From Persicaria tinctoria (Eukaryota; Streptophyta; Magnoliopsida; Caryophyllales; Polygonaceae): DNA of 64,000 nucleotides. The DNA is taken from contig JBANSL010000018.1 in NCBI GenBank assembly GCA_037127255.1, forward strand, positions 13,055,175-13,119,174, given 5' to 3'. The number at the start of each line of letters is the position of its first letter. The first letter of the stretch is position 1. Shown here piece by piece: positions 34,729 to 45,411 of the stretch. Under the pieces are notes generated by a model. It did no database searches. It worked only from the letters and a program-made list of their open reading frames with translations, and was not told the origin of the DNA. A program made the position numbers and the translations under genes.

Positions 34729-34905
34729 TGTAAGAGAGGTAAGATTGAGAATTGAAGGTGATACTTTCATTCATTAGGCTCAACGTATAAATATACAAGA
34801 TGAAGAGATTTGAGTTTATCTTTACACACCAAATCAGATAAGAATTGTAAACAAAAAGATATACAAAGATATGCAGAATATACATAAATGATATTTACGC
34901 TAACA
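34729..34905 (-). repeat. 5' LTR of Copia 2
   Basis: Five substitutions relative to the 3' LTR over 177 bp. On plus the element ends TTTACGCTAACA before the target duplication AAAGT. Confidence 0.92.
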
Positions 34906-34910
34906 AAAGT

Positions 34911-35202
34911 GATACAATTTCATGCTCATGTCAACAGGGGACTTCTGATTGTCCTTATTACTAGTATAATTAATTTGCACCTCCAAAATCCTGCAAATTC
35001 ACAGAAGAGTGTCTACCAAACACTTATCCTATATTTACAGAGCCATAAAGATATCTCAATAGAAATTTCATACAATTTATTATTCGATTTGTAGTGAAAT
35101 TATCTACTAATTCTTCTTTCTCTACGGTAATTCCTCTATAAACATAGCAAATAACTCAAAGTATGAATTTCCCCTGCACACCTTGGGCCCGGGGACAAAT
35201 GG
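34911..35202. other. Intergenic host DNA
   Basis: AT-rich, non-coding, starting with the 25-base repeat also found at about 30095. No other feature. Confidence 0.4.
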
Positions 35203-35210
35203 CATGTAAT

Positions 35211-35601
35211 TAGGTCTGTTATTCGAGTCGAACGAGCGGAGTATTGCTTGTTCAGATTCAGTTCATTTAGGATATGAATGAGCTCGAACCGAGTCTAAAT
35301 TTTGACCCGGGCTTAAAAATGTGCTCATATTCGGCTCGTTTAGGAAATGAGCGAGATCGAGCCAATCTTTTTTTGAGCTTTAGACAATCCTACTTGTTCA
35401 TTATACTGTAATTTAAATGAAATTTTAGAAATTCCATAAAATTCGAGCTATTCAAGTTTAATTCGAATGAGTCGAGCTTTGGACCAAGCTTAAAAATGTG
35501 CTCATACTCGGCTCATTTAAAAAATGAACGAGCTCGAGTCGAGTTTTTATCGAGCGAGTACGAGTCGAGTTCGAGCTAATCGTGTTCACTTAACACCCCT
35601 A
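35211..35601. mobile_element. Non-autonomous hAT element, 391 bp
   Basis: The right end on minus reads TAGGGGTGTTAAGTGAACAC, typical of plant hAT termini, and the left end starts TAGGTCTGTTATTCGAG. The flanks CATGTAAT (35203-35210) and AATGTAAT (35602-35609) match at seven of eight bases, as expected for an older 8-bp duplication. The interior is made of repeated GAGCTCGAG / CTCGAACTCG-like words and codes for nothing. It is unrelated in sequence to the 4.1-kb hAT. Confidence 0.75.
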
Positions 35602-35645
35602 AATGTAATGAAATCAAATGCGTAGTATCAATCAATATACAAGGG

Positions 35646-36502
35646 TGTAAAACCCTAATGCATCAACTATCGATTCGAGTTCTAAGCAAGATAAACGAAA
35701 GTAAATCTAAAGAACACGAGGATTTGTTAACGCATTCGGTTTCCCTAGTTAGCGGGGCCTCAAGAGGGGAGACTCGATCCCGAGAACACCAGTAACTTGA
35801 ACAAGGATACAAGATCTGGTTACAAGTTTTGGATATTGGACGAGAAAAACCTATGAAGCTAGCACCCAAATCACACATAAGTAAATTTTGACTCACTAAG
35901 GGTTAAGAGATTTGAAAGGACAAGAGCTCCCTTTCACAACTCTTCAATCCATATGAAGACGTTGCAGATTCCAGGTAACAGGAATCGAGGCTCCCCTAGA
36001 TGAGCATGGCTCTTCCTTCTTCTTTCTCTCCTCTTTCTCACTCTGGATTTAAGGTTTGTGTCGTCAGAGCTTCTCTCTCATCATCGCTCTGACTTGTGAA
36101 CAGAAGCAAATATATAGAGGAGGGTGTGACCACTTAGGGTTACAAGTTACAACGTCTCCAAAGGGATTCAGATGAAGGGAGCAAGCTGTGGGCTTGGATT
36201 TCATTCTTCACAAGAGAATGTCATCCAAGTGATGGGTCGGCCCATAATCTAGAAGCCCTTAAACATGTAACACAAGACATAGCTCACACCCACATCATAG
36301 GTTACTTTTCAAGAGCCTTGGTGCACCTAGAGTCTGAACCAAGATGATCTTCGGGTCCCTTAGGTGTGTCCAGAAGGTTCGAGACCAAGCCCATGAACCT
36401 AGCTAGCTCTTTAAGGTGTTTCTTCAAGTCCTTTACATCCAAAACTCATCATCCAAGATATATGAATTACAAAGACAAAACTTACGATAACATTATATAA
36501 CA
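35646..36502 (-). mobile_element. Solo LTR (857 bp) just upstream of HCF107
   Basis: It begins TGTAAAACCCTAATG, ends ATTATATAACA, and is flanked by identical AAGGG duplications (35641-35645 and 36503-36507). The TG..CA ends and 5-bp duplication are LTR hallmarks, and no internal retrotransposon DNA or second LTR accompanies it, so it is the product of LTR-LTR recombination. The strand is a guess: on minus it starts TGTTATATAATG, like the Copia 2 LTR start TGTTAGCG. It has no useful coding frame. Confidence 0.85.
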
Positions 36503-36507
36503 AAGGG

Positions 36508-36671
36508 TATAATGGTAAAACCATGTCGAAACACTTTTACAATAAGGTGGGGCCAGCGCGCCTTGTTACTTCATGGGTGTTTTTGTGGTCGACACTTAAC
36601 CAGCAATAACAGTTTCTATCCGTTAAACAGCAGCTCGCAGGAGGAGAGAGAGGAACACGCGAGCGACAGAA
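36508..36671 (+). promoter_or_regulatory. HCF107 5' leader and residual native promoter
   Basis: Only 164 bp separate the solo LTR target duplication from the HCF107 ATG. The last 40 bp (GCAGGAGGAGAGAGAGGAAC...) look like a leader. No TATA box is seen here, so core promoter or upstream elements must be compact or lie within the LTR. Confidence 0.5.
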
Positions 36672-39600
36672 ATGCAGCTCTGCTCTTGCTCCTCCTCCTC
36701 CAACTCTTCGTCTTCAACCTCCTCATCTCCATCGTCAGCTTCGAATCCGACCTTCAACCTCTTCTCTGCCTCTCACTCAACTCCCAGATTCTCCAGGCCT
36801 TCACGGCGAATCCCCCTCAAACCCGTCCGGATCCGATCCCCTCCTTCGCATCTCACTCTCCCTCCTTGCTCCTCCAACGACCTCCTCCCCGTCCTCCAAG
36901 AGCCGGAATCCGATGAGATCGTCTCCAATAGAGAGAATCTGGAGCAGTTGCTTGTCGTCCGTCGTCCTGTCAAAGATCCGGTAGACAGAGATAAGGAAGG
37001 AGACGATGATGATGAGGATGATGACCGAGGAGAAGCGACTGGAAGTACCGGAGAGGATGAAGAGCAGAACGAAAAAATAACTCCGATCGACGCCAGTCTC
37101 GAGAAGTTTGCAAAGAAACTTCCGATATTCGAGCCGCAGAGAGGAGGAGAAGGAGACGAGCAATCAAGCGCCAAGGAGAGGCCTCTCACGGTAAACTTGG
37201 ATCTGGCTCTCTATCGAGCTAAGATCTTGACCAGGAATTACCAATTTGAAGAAGCGGAGAAGCTCCTTCGACAGGTACTGGTTCAGTAGCTTTGCTTGAT
37301 TTCTATTTTTAATCCGCTGTTGTTTGATATGTGCTGTGGAAATCCGGTTTTGGCAGTGTATAAATTACTGGCCGGAAGATGGGAGGCCGTATGTGGCTTT
37401 AGGGAAGGTTATGAGGAAGCAGTCGAGGATGGCAGAAGCAAGAGCCGTCTATGAAAAGGGCTGCCAAGCGACTCAAGCAGAAAACGCTTTCATCTGGCAG
37501 GTCGTAACTGTTTAAATTGCGTACATCTGCAACTAGTCAACTACTAATCATCTGATAGAACACAAATCATTACTTCATCTCTTGGCTGATTAGTGATTAC
37601 TACTTAAAACTCTTAATTGTTTAGACTTTAGAGTTCTTGAAAGGAGAAACTTGGTCAGGGTGGGATTTCAGTGTAGGCAGTGCTAGTTGAGTAGTTGTGT
37701 GGATCTGATCAGAGGTAGGAGAAAATTTTGTTTACAATCAATTGCATAAAATCTCAACTAATTGGGACTCAATGTAGCTGAAGATATAGTTGACAATCTC
37801 ATTGTAATGTCAGTACTGTCAAGTTAAGTCGTGAGTGAGAACTTGACATTAAGGGACGTTGAATCTGTGTTCTTGCTCTTCTACCTACTAGATGATGTTT
37901 GATGTTGATCCTTGTTCTTTTGTTTGACAGTGTTGGGCTGATCTGGAGAATAAGTTAGGGAATGTGAGGAGAGCAAGAGAGTTATTTGATGCTGCCACAG
38001 TTGCCAATAAAAAGCATATTGCAGCTTGGCATGGATGGGCAGTTTTGGAATTAAAACAAGGAAATATTAAGAAGGCCAGGAATCTCCTTGGGAAAGGTCT
38101 CAAGTATTGTGGGGGGAATGAGTACGTATACCAGACTCTCGCCTTGCTTGAAGCCAAAGCTGGTAGGTATGAGCAAGCTTGCCAGTTGTTCAGGCAGGCA
38201 ACCAAATGCAACCCGAAAAGCTGTGCCAGTTGGCTTGTACGTGCTGATCCAGTAATTTGTAGACGATTCATTGTTGTTATTGTTGCTTTTATTTGGCAAT
38301 TTGTAGCTTAGCGGATTGTTTCATATCCTCTCATGCCAGGCGTGGGCACAGCTCGAGATGCAACAAGAGAACCACCCTGCTGCTAGACGGCTTTTTGAGG
38401 TCAACAACTCAAACAACTGATCTTCATAGTAGTCTTTCGACATGGCAGTAAAACTGCCTTATTTGTGTTTGGTTTAGCTTTTCAATGTTTTACTTGGAAA
38501 TTAATTGTCTGATCCTACAATGCGACACATCTGTTTCCTGCGTGCAGAGAGCTGTCCAGGCTAGCCCCAAAAACAGGTTTGCCTGGCATGTGTGGGGACT
38601 ATTTGAGGCCAACTTTGGCAATGTTGACAAAGCGAGAAAACTTTTAAAAATTGGTCACCTTGTCAATCTAAAGGATCCTGTTATCCTTCAGACTTTGGCC
38701 CTGTTGGAGTATAGATATGCAACAGCAAATCTTGCTAGAGTATTGTTTAGAAGAGCATCAGAATTGGATCCTACACATCAACCAGTGTGGTTTGTAAGAG
38801 AACCTTTGCCTTCTTTTCTGCTGTTCTTACTATTTACATTGGCGAATTTCGTTCTTTTTTCTGTCAATTTAATATATCTCTACAAGATCTCTCATGTAGA
38901 TGTGTTTTTAAAAGTACAAGTACATATGTCAGTCATATGTTTGGTGTTTTACTAATCTATCTTGTATCTAGAGTAATTCAAAAGGAGATATGGTATGGAT
39001 AACACGTCAATAACTGCTCAACAAGATTTGACACGACATTGAAAAAACTTAATTTTGTAAACTATTGCTGGTTAATTATCTAGTTTCAGGTTTGGATTGA
39101 TTCAATAATGTACTCCCAGATGAATATTAAAACTCTCACAATAAGCTGCTGAAGAAATCTGCAAGGATTGACCGAATTTCAGCAAAGATCTTAGAATCCA
39201 AGGATAGGAAATGACTGTCAGTTGGTCCCCTGTTTGCCTGCCTGAACTTTTATTAAAGCAGTTCCAACTACCAAGTAATCTTGATATTTAAGTTTAATGT
39301 CAAGCTTGGACTTGACATGTTGATCATTTTGTTATCCTCTGCAACTTTAGAAAGTCCATTTTACGACTAATGCTGAACAGTTGATATTTCTTTGATTGAG
39401 AAAATCCATTTCGTTATCCTCTCCTTTAGATTGTATTCTAACTTTTTATAACATCCAAACTATTTTGGTTTGCCTAAGGCTTGGGGATGGATGGAGTGGA
39501 AAGAAGGTAACATTGGCACCGCAAGAGAATATTACCAGAAGGCATTGTCAATTGATTCAACGACTGAAAGTGCTGCACGATGCCTTCAGGTGACAGCTTC

Positions 39601-40601
39601 ATTTCTGTTCATATTCTGAGATCACAGTTTGTTTTGTTTTTTTTAGTATTTTCAGCAGAACTAAGATCACAGTTCTTAGGGTCATTGGACCACATCACCC
39701 ATGTCACAGCCTATTTGAAAGAAGGGGGAAATCAGATGGCACATTTTCTATTTTGGAAATGATATCAGAGTTTATTAATGTAGGGATTCAAGATAGGTGC
39801 AATTATCCTTTATCTAATGCCTGATGGCCCCAACTTAAAAACCTCATGAAGTTTCAAGTTAATATTGAATTGACCTTGAAGAGTTATTATGCAATTTCAG
39901 GCTTGGGGTGTTCTAGAGCAAAGAGCTGGCAACTTATCAGCAGCCAGGAGATTATTCAGATCTTCTCTGAATGTAAACTCACAGAGTTACGTGACCTGGA
40001 TGACGTGGGCAACCATGGAAGAAGACCAAGGAAATTCTGTCCGCGCAGAGGAAATTCGTGACCTCTATTTTCAGCAGGTAATATCTTCCTCCTGAATTCT
40101 CAAGTAGCCATCTTTCACAGTCCTACTTAATTTAAATATAAATAAAATAAAATAAAACCTCGCCATTTACGGTAGGATGTATAAGAAACACCATCAAATC
40201 ACATTTCAGTCAATGTGGCTGGACTAGTGCATCTTTATAATTCACTAAGCACACTTCTGTTATGGTGACAGCGGACAGAGGTTGTAGACGATGCTTCGTG
40301 GGTCACGGGATTCTTGGACATCTTTGATCCTGCTCTTGACAGCTTGAAGAAAATCCTGAACTTGGACCCGGATTCTCCATACAACAAGCTGAACATGGAC
40401 CAGAAGCCTTCAGTGGCATCTGCCCCTTCTCTTGGAGGCAACGCCGAGGGCGGTACTGGCTTTGATTTGGATGCATTCATCAAAGAGAAGCTATCTTTGG
40501 ACCCCTCGAACATCGATGATCAACTTGAAGCTTCCTTGACATCCATAGCGAGATCCCAGAGTACCAAAAAGCCATGGAGATTGAGGCAAAAAGCACGATG
40601 A
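36672..40601 (+). CDS. HCF107: HCF107-type HAT/TPR protein, chloroplast psbH/psbB mRNA factor
   Basis: Eight exons read in phase for 658 residues: 36672-37274, 37357-37500, 37931-38236, 38340-38399, 38548-38793, 39479-39589, 39901-40077, 40272-40601. The N terminus is Ser-rich with few acidic residues (MQLCSCSSSSNSSSS), a likely chloroplast transit peptide, followed by an acidic linker. From about residue 180 come tandem 34-residue HAT/TPR repeats, with motifs WPEDGRPYVALGK, AAWHGWAVLELKQGN, FAWHVWGLFEANFGN, AWGWMEWKEGN and AWGVLEQRAGN, then the conserved DASWVTGFLDIFDPALD and a weaker C-terminal tail. In Arabidopsis HCF107 binds the psbH 5' region, protects it from exonucleases and aids psbH and psbB expression for photosystem II. 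Domain order and length fit the orthologue and no lesions are seen. The solo LTR ends 169 bp upstream. Confidence 0.95.
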
Positions 40602-41210
40602 AAACACGATTTCTAAGCAGATTCCTTGTCCCTTGTCTCAGCAGGTGTATCAAAACAGATGCAGGCCCAAAACGGGAAAAAAAAAAAAGATGTCAAGACA
40701 GATAAAATAGGAACAAGAAAATGTGTCCCTTGTAGTATTCATGCTGATTCTTAAAGAGGATCAGGGGACACTTGCACAGTTGCACATCACAAAATGGCCG
40801 AAAACTTGACTTGTCCATTTCTAATTAAAGAATTCAAATATTTTGGCGTCAATTTTTTTTAAGACGGTCTACTAGTACTACTGTACCATTTTCTCAATAT
40901 TTTGTTAAACAAGTAGTAAATTGCATAGTACCTGTGGCCTGTGGGATGACTTAGATGGATGCTACCTTTTGTTTTTACTTGACAGAAGAAGAAAGGGGTG
41001 CTTGAATCAAAGGGCTTTCGTCAAAGAAGAACAAAGACCAAGTACATCCAGCAAAGTTTTGGGATTTCTGAAAGCTGGAGGAAGAAGTTACGTTGGAACA
41101 ATGGGGGATAAACAAAGATATTGAGTATTAGATTCGGATGGGTTGAGATACGTCAGGAATTCTTTGCGGTGAAAACTTGCCTCTTAAGCTTAGAGAAATT
41201 CTATAGAATA
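40602..41210 (+). other. HCF107 3' UTR and flank, no gene
   Basis: The first 250 bp are probably 3' UTR. The frame at 40921-41124 has no recognisable domain and is not supported. Confidence 0.4.
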
Positions 41211-41214
41211 GTTG

Positions 41215-41560
41215 TTCATTCGTCAGAAAATGATGGGGTTAAGATGGTAATGTTGCGTTGGAGGTGTGGACATACCAGAGAAATGAAGTAATTCAGAATA
41301 AGATTGGTGTAACCAACATGGTAGATATTGGAGGAGGCTAGACTTCATTGGGTTGGGACCGTGCAAGTGAGGCCGCCTACCATGCTTGTACAAAAGTGCG
41401 AGAGTTTGATACTTATGGGATTTTGTACATGGAAAAGGCAAATTAAAGATGTGTCGAATTCAAGATATTCATTAGAAGTTTTTATTGTTGGCCCTCTCAG
41501 TTATTTGACGGTTTTGGCCATGAGATCATTTGAGGAGTCACACTCGAATTGTTGATGTTT
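41215..41560 (+). mobile_element. RTE-like LINE fragment (3' end of the RT frame)
   Basis: Broken frames on plus read MLRWRCGHTREMK and EEARLHWVGTVQVRPPT, degraded forms of the plant RTE motifs around MLRWMCGHT and RLRWFGHV that lie after the reverse transcriptase. Only this C-terminal piece remains, with several stops and shifts. Confidence 0.7.
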
Positions 41561-41799
41561 ATTTTTGCTTTCCACGACTTTTATTTAATTTATTTCGTTT
41601 TAACTTTGCTTTCTTTTGCATCTTTTTCCTTCTATTGTATTTTGTCCTACTTTTTACCTTTTTGTGTTGTTTTTGCTCCATATCCTAGTTCATTTTGGTT
41701 TTTGTTGCCCTTGAGTTTTTGAGAAAGATCCTCTTGACTAGATTAGGTAATATGTCATAGCTCACCCACCTTATTTTTCATGTTGTCGAAAATTTAGAA

Positions 41800-42130
41800 A
41801 GCGGATAAAACATTGTCCGTGATGAGCCTGCCCGGTAAAAACACACTCGAGTTTGGCAAAATCCCCTTCCTTAGGTACACTCTCAAATGGTTAGCTAACA
41901 TTTTCGAGATGATCTTATACAACGCATTACATAGACTAATCGACCTTAGGTCCTTCATCCTAAAACCTTTGAAATCAGCGCTATATAAATACGGTTAAAC
42001 TCATCCGGAAAAGGAGCACCATCAATAAATGATCTCAAGCACAAACTTTGTAATGTCTTGTTCAACAATATGCAGTATCGTTGGTAAAACAATGCTGCCC
42101 TCGGACACTGGTGATTTTATGAGATGCATC
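41800..42130 (-). mobile_element. L1-like LINE fragment (reverse transcriptase)
   Basis: On minus, broken frames give IYIALIPK, then RSISLCNALYKIISKMLANHL and PGRLITDNVLSAF, the conserved RT blocks around IPK...RPISL and the SAF/ITDN motif of plant L1-type LINEs. The YADD block is absent. Confidence 0.75.
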
Positions 42131-42399
42131 GAGAAAAGTTTTTTTTACCTCAATTCTTGTGAATAGACATATGAATTCCTGGTTATCCGCCTCCGAGATA
42201 GCACGGGGATGCATAGAAAAGTCGATTTCGAAAGGACATTCGAGTTTGTTTCGAATAATCTTTCAAAGCAACACACTACAACCTTTTTCATCTCCTCCTA
42301 TTCGCCTTCACCTCCTATTTGCCTTATGATGAAAAAAATCTCATGTTTTTGTCCCATCCCTAAATTCATTCCCTTTTGCCCTCGCTTCCTCCTCTTTCG

Positions 42400-42450
42400 G
42401 CTCTTACCAACCGGTGCTCCCTCTTACCAACCGGTGCTCCCTCTTACTAA
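42400..42450. repeat. Short tandem duplication
   Basis: CTCTTACCAACCGGTGCTCC occurs twice in tandem (21-base period), and a third copy begins but diverges. Confidence 0.7.
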
Positions 42451-42624
42451 TTTTTCTAATATGGTTTCTAACCTTCTCCAACTTCCTAAAAATACCACTG
42501 GAGGCCGACTTATGCCATCTTTTTAAGATCCCTTAAGATCCTATCCAACCTCATCACGAATCTAACCCGAATCCTCTAGATGCGAAATTGATTAAAAAAA
42601 TGGTCAGTTTGAAACTCTCTAACT

Positions 42625-43110
42625 AATTTTTTTTTTTTTCCGACCGAAGTCGGTAAACCGCGAACCGTCTAACAGAGGAACCTAAAAACAGAAATACAAA
42701 TAACAAGTGTAGTGAACCAAATAGTAATAAACTCTACTACAAACGTTCCAATAAGACCAAACACCCGAAATGCTGAGGAAGCCACTGAAGAACGCAGTCA
42801 AGCACCACGGGCCAGTAGTACATCAGGACTCTAACTCATGTGGGTAGTGCAGACGAACTCCAAGGAAACTCTATCTCGAATACGGAGTCGCCTTGAACGC
42901 ACCACCTCGACTCCAGCCAGACCCGACTACAGACTCCACGCCCCCCCCCCCCCCACCAAGCTGAAGATCTCCTAGAAACATCGGAAGCAGAGCCGCAAAC
43001 TGCTCGAACAAAACGCCATCAAACTTTCACCTACAAAATTATCGACAAGCCCTTGCGGGATTTTCTCAAACCCTTTCGGGTGGTTATACTCAAAACCCTT
43101 TCGGGACAAT
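42625..43110 (-). mobile_element. LINE/SINE-like 3' end with hairpin and poly(A)
   Basis: On minus the sequence ends GGTTTACCGACTTCGGTCGG followed by a run of A (T run on plus just before 42640). A CCGAC-CTTCG-GTCGG hairpin before poly(A) is typical of plant LINE tails and of SINEs that copy them. The body is non-coding and contains a run of 14 C at 42941-42954. Confidence 0.55.
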
Positions 43111-43399
43111 CGGGTTCTAAATAAAAACCCAAAAGGAAATTATACGCAATATAGATACTCCGTAATTACTATTATTAAATTTTCCCTCTTTTTTTTCGCA
43201 CAGCCTTGGCGTGCAAGGCCAAAGGAAATTATAGTATGGGAAGATTAAGTATAAAACATTCCGGTATACTGAAGGACGATTAAAGTGAGCAATATATGTC
43301 CAATTTTTAAACATCCATACTTTTCACTTAGTGTTATATTGAGATGTATATATTACTACATCCGCTAAAAAAATATAAGTTATTTTAGGTTTATTATTT

Positions 43400-43560
43400 T
43401 TATTATTTATATTTTTTGATAAGGAACCGATAACATCCTTGCGGATGAGATCCATGAGATTTTTACTGAGTTTCAGTGCTGTCCCAGAAATATATTGACT
43501 AAGGCGTGCAACCTTATCAGCCACCTTATTACCTTACCGGGCGGGGCACATGAGAAAATG
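43400..43560 (-). mobile_element. LINE fragment (RNase H-like C terminus)
   Basis: On minus it reads FSHVPRPV then NKVADKVARLSQYISG, matching the end of the plant L1 RNase H-like domain (HVPR...N..AD.LA). With the RT piece at 41800-42130, on the same strand, it may derive from one broken insertion. Confidence 0.55.
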
Positions 43561-43690
43561 CTACTCTATGAAACTTTCTTGTCATCCATTTGATCCCCCC
43601 ATTAAAAGTTCTATCTCTCAAGGGCATTCTCCATCACCTTTCAGAAAACAGATAAGGTCATGTTTATCAAGGGATGTTAGGGATATTGTA

Positions 43691-44165
43691 AATACTACTA
43701 ATATTTTATTCTTCTATTTCCGCCACATCATCCTAGCATCTCATTCACATATTTCCAACTTTATCAATAGTATCTCTAGCATCTCAAAACCCATCATTTA
43801 CTACCAATTCAATTTACAAATATACCCATCTCCAATAATTATTTACATTATCGATTATATTATTATATTCATTTTTTATTATGAAAATATTATTATTAAA
43901 TGAATATTTTTATAATGTTAATTTAAAATATTTTAAAAACTTTAAATTATTAATTTAAAATATTAAATTATTTATTCTTACTATTTAAAAATAATAAAAA
44001 ATATTTTTTTCGATATTATTTTACATAATAGCATTCAAAAAAAGAATATTTTTTTCAAAATATGATCATACATACTCGAAATTGATGTCTATGTGTAAAG
44101 AAAAATGAATATGGTATTATGATAATTTTTTTATTTTTTATTTTCAATGTCGAAATTTGTATTTT
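43691..44165. repeat. AT-rich interspersed repeat, copy A
   Basis: Shares with copy B the words CTAATATTTTATTC, CGCCACATCATCCTAGCAT, CCAACTTTATCAATAGTATC-like, CTCCAATAATTATTT and AGAAAAATGAAT, in the same order. Non-coding; probably a decayed non-autonomous transposon. Boundaries are approximate. Confidence 0.65.
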
Positions 44166-44545
44166 AAATAAATAAAAACAACCACCCTGATTTAATCTCC
44201 ACCGTTTATTGTCGGCGGCGTGTCATCCATCCATAAGAAGAATCTGCAAGCAAATTAGAGGCTACCATGTGCCCAATTGTGTTAGGGCCGCAGCAGGTGA
44301 GTTTGGCCTCCAAACACCACATTTTGTCCAAATCAATTGCAATACGGTACCGTTTTCATATAGAAATTTCGGAAGAAGAAATTTATGGAACCAACTTGCT
44401 CTGACACATGCCCACTTAAAAGTATCGATAATGGGATAGTATTGCTGAAGTATCGCTCACTCAACTGTTCCAATATTTTAATAATATAAGGGCTAGTATC
44501 CGTGTACATTATTTGGCCGATTATCAATGGATACTAGAATACTAG

Positions 44546-44955
44546 AAATACTAATATTTTATTCATCTCTTTTCGCCACATCATCCTAGCATCCCATTCT
44601 CATTTTTCTCACTTTATCAATAACATCCCTAGTATCCCAAAACCTATCTTTTCCTACCAACTCAATTTACAAATATATCCCTCTCCAATAATTATTTTTA
44701 TTCTACGATTATATTTTATATTTATTTTTAATTATCAAAATATTATCATTATATTTAAATTATTTATAAAATAAATAAGGCCAACTATATATAACTTAAT
44801 ATTAAAAATAAAAAATAAAATTTTTTGGGCATTATTATACATAATTGTATTAGAGAATAATTTTTTCCCAAAATATAGTCAAAGTTAATGCCTATACGTA
44901 GAGAAAAATGAATCTAGTATAGTGATAATTTTTTTATTTTTACATTTTAATTGGA
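44546..44955. repeat. AT-rich interspersed repeat, copy B
   Basis: Direct-orientation diverged copy of 43691-44165, about 380 bp downstream of its end. It is too diverged for recent duplication, so two insertions are likely. Confidence 0.65.
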
Positions 44956-45375
44956 TCAACCAGAACAAAAATCATGGCCGCCCATCATGTTCCACATGTC
45001 CACCACCGAAAGCCAATACATTGTAGTCACTTTTTTTTTTTGTTGAAATCATTGTAGCCACTAATCACATTACACGTGACCTACCACCCAAATGCTAATG
45101 GAAGCCATGAAACGCAGCTGATTATTTGGTTCGTGAATACGGTGTCGTTTTGACTCATTTACCTGTAAAAAAAAATTAAAGCTGACACAAATACTGTGTC
45201 ACATTAAATGCACGCGATACTTGCAACGATACTACCTCTGGTATCTCTCACACCGGATCTTGGGTTTCATGGATTTTTATATTAATATTTGCCCAAGTAT
45301 CGGTACATATTTACTCCCGTTAAACATGAGGTTATTTTCCGCAAGTATCGTCAATGTTTGGGTTATTTTGTGCAA

Positions 45376-45411
45376 CTAGTTTTATTACCCGCGATCTTCG
45401 CGGTTTTTTTA
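45376..45411 (-). mobile_element. Helitron-like 3' terminus
   Basis: On minus it reads a hairpin CCGCGAAGATCGCGG, nine bases GTAATAAAA, then CTAG followed by T. This matches the Helitron 3' rule (hairpin, short spacer, CTRR, host T). A possible 5' end (A|TC...) lies near 46876 but is not distinctive, so only the terminus is called. Confidence 0.55.

Larger units (their letters stand above)
30144..34905 (-). mobile_element. Copia LTR retrotransposon 2, near full length (4762 bp)
   Basis: LTRs of 177 bp at 30144-30320 and 34729-34905 differ at five positions (about 97% identical), flanked by AAAGT target duplications (30139-30143 and 34906-34910). It has a good initiator-Met primer site TGGTATCAG next to the right LTR and a polypurine tract (GCGGGGGCC on minus) next to the left LTR. 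Gag, protease, integrase, reverse transcriptase and RNase H follow in Copia order on the minus strand. A single near-continuous frame is interrupted by a few stops and one frameshift, so it is a recent but dead copy. Confidence 0.95.

Noticed and set aside
36773..37189. Minus-strand frames of 65-138 codons over HCF107 exon 1
   Set aside because: Antisense shadows of a Ser-rich transit peptide and acidic linker; the plus strand gives a full orthologue.
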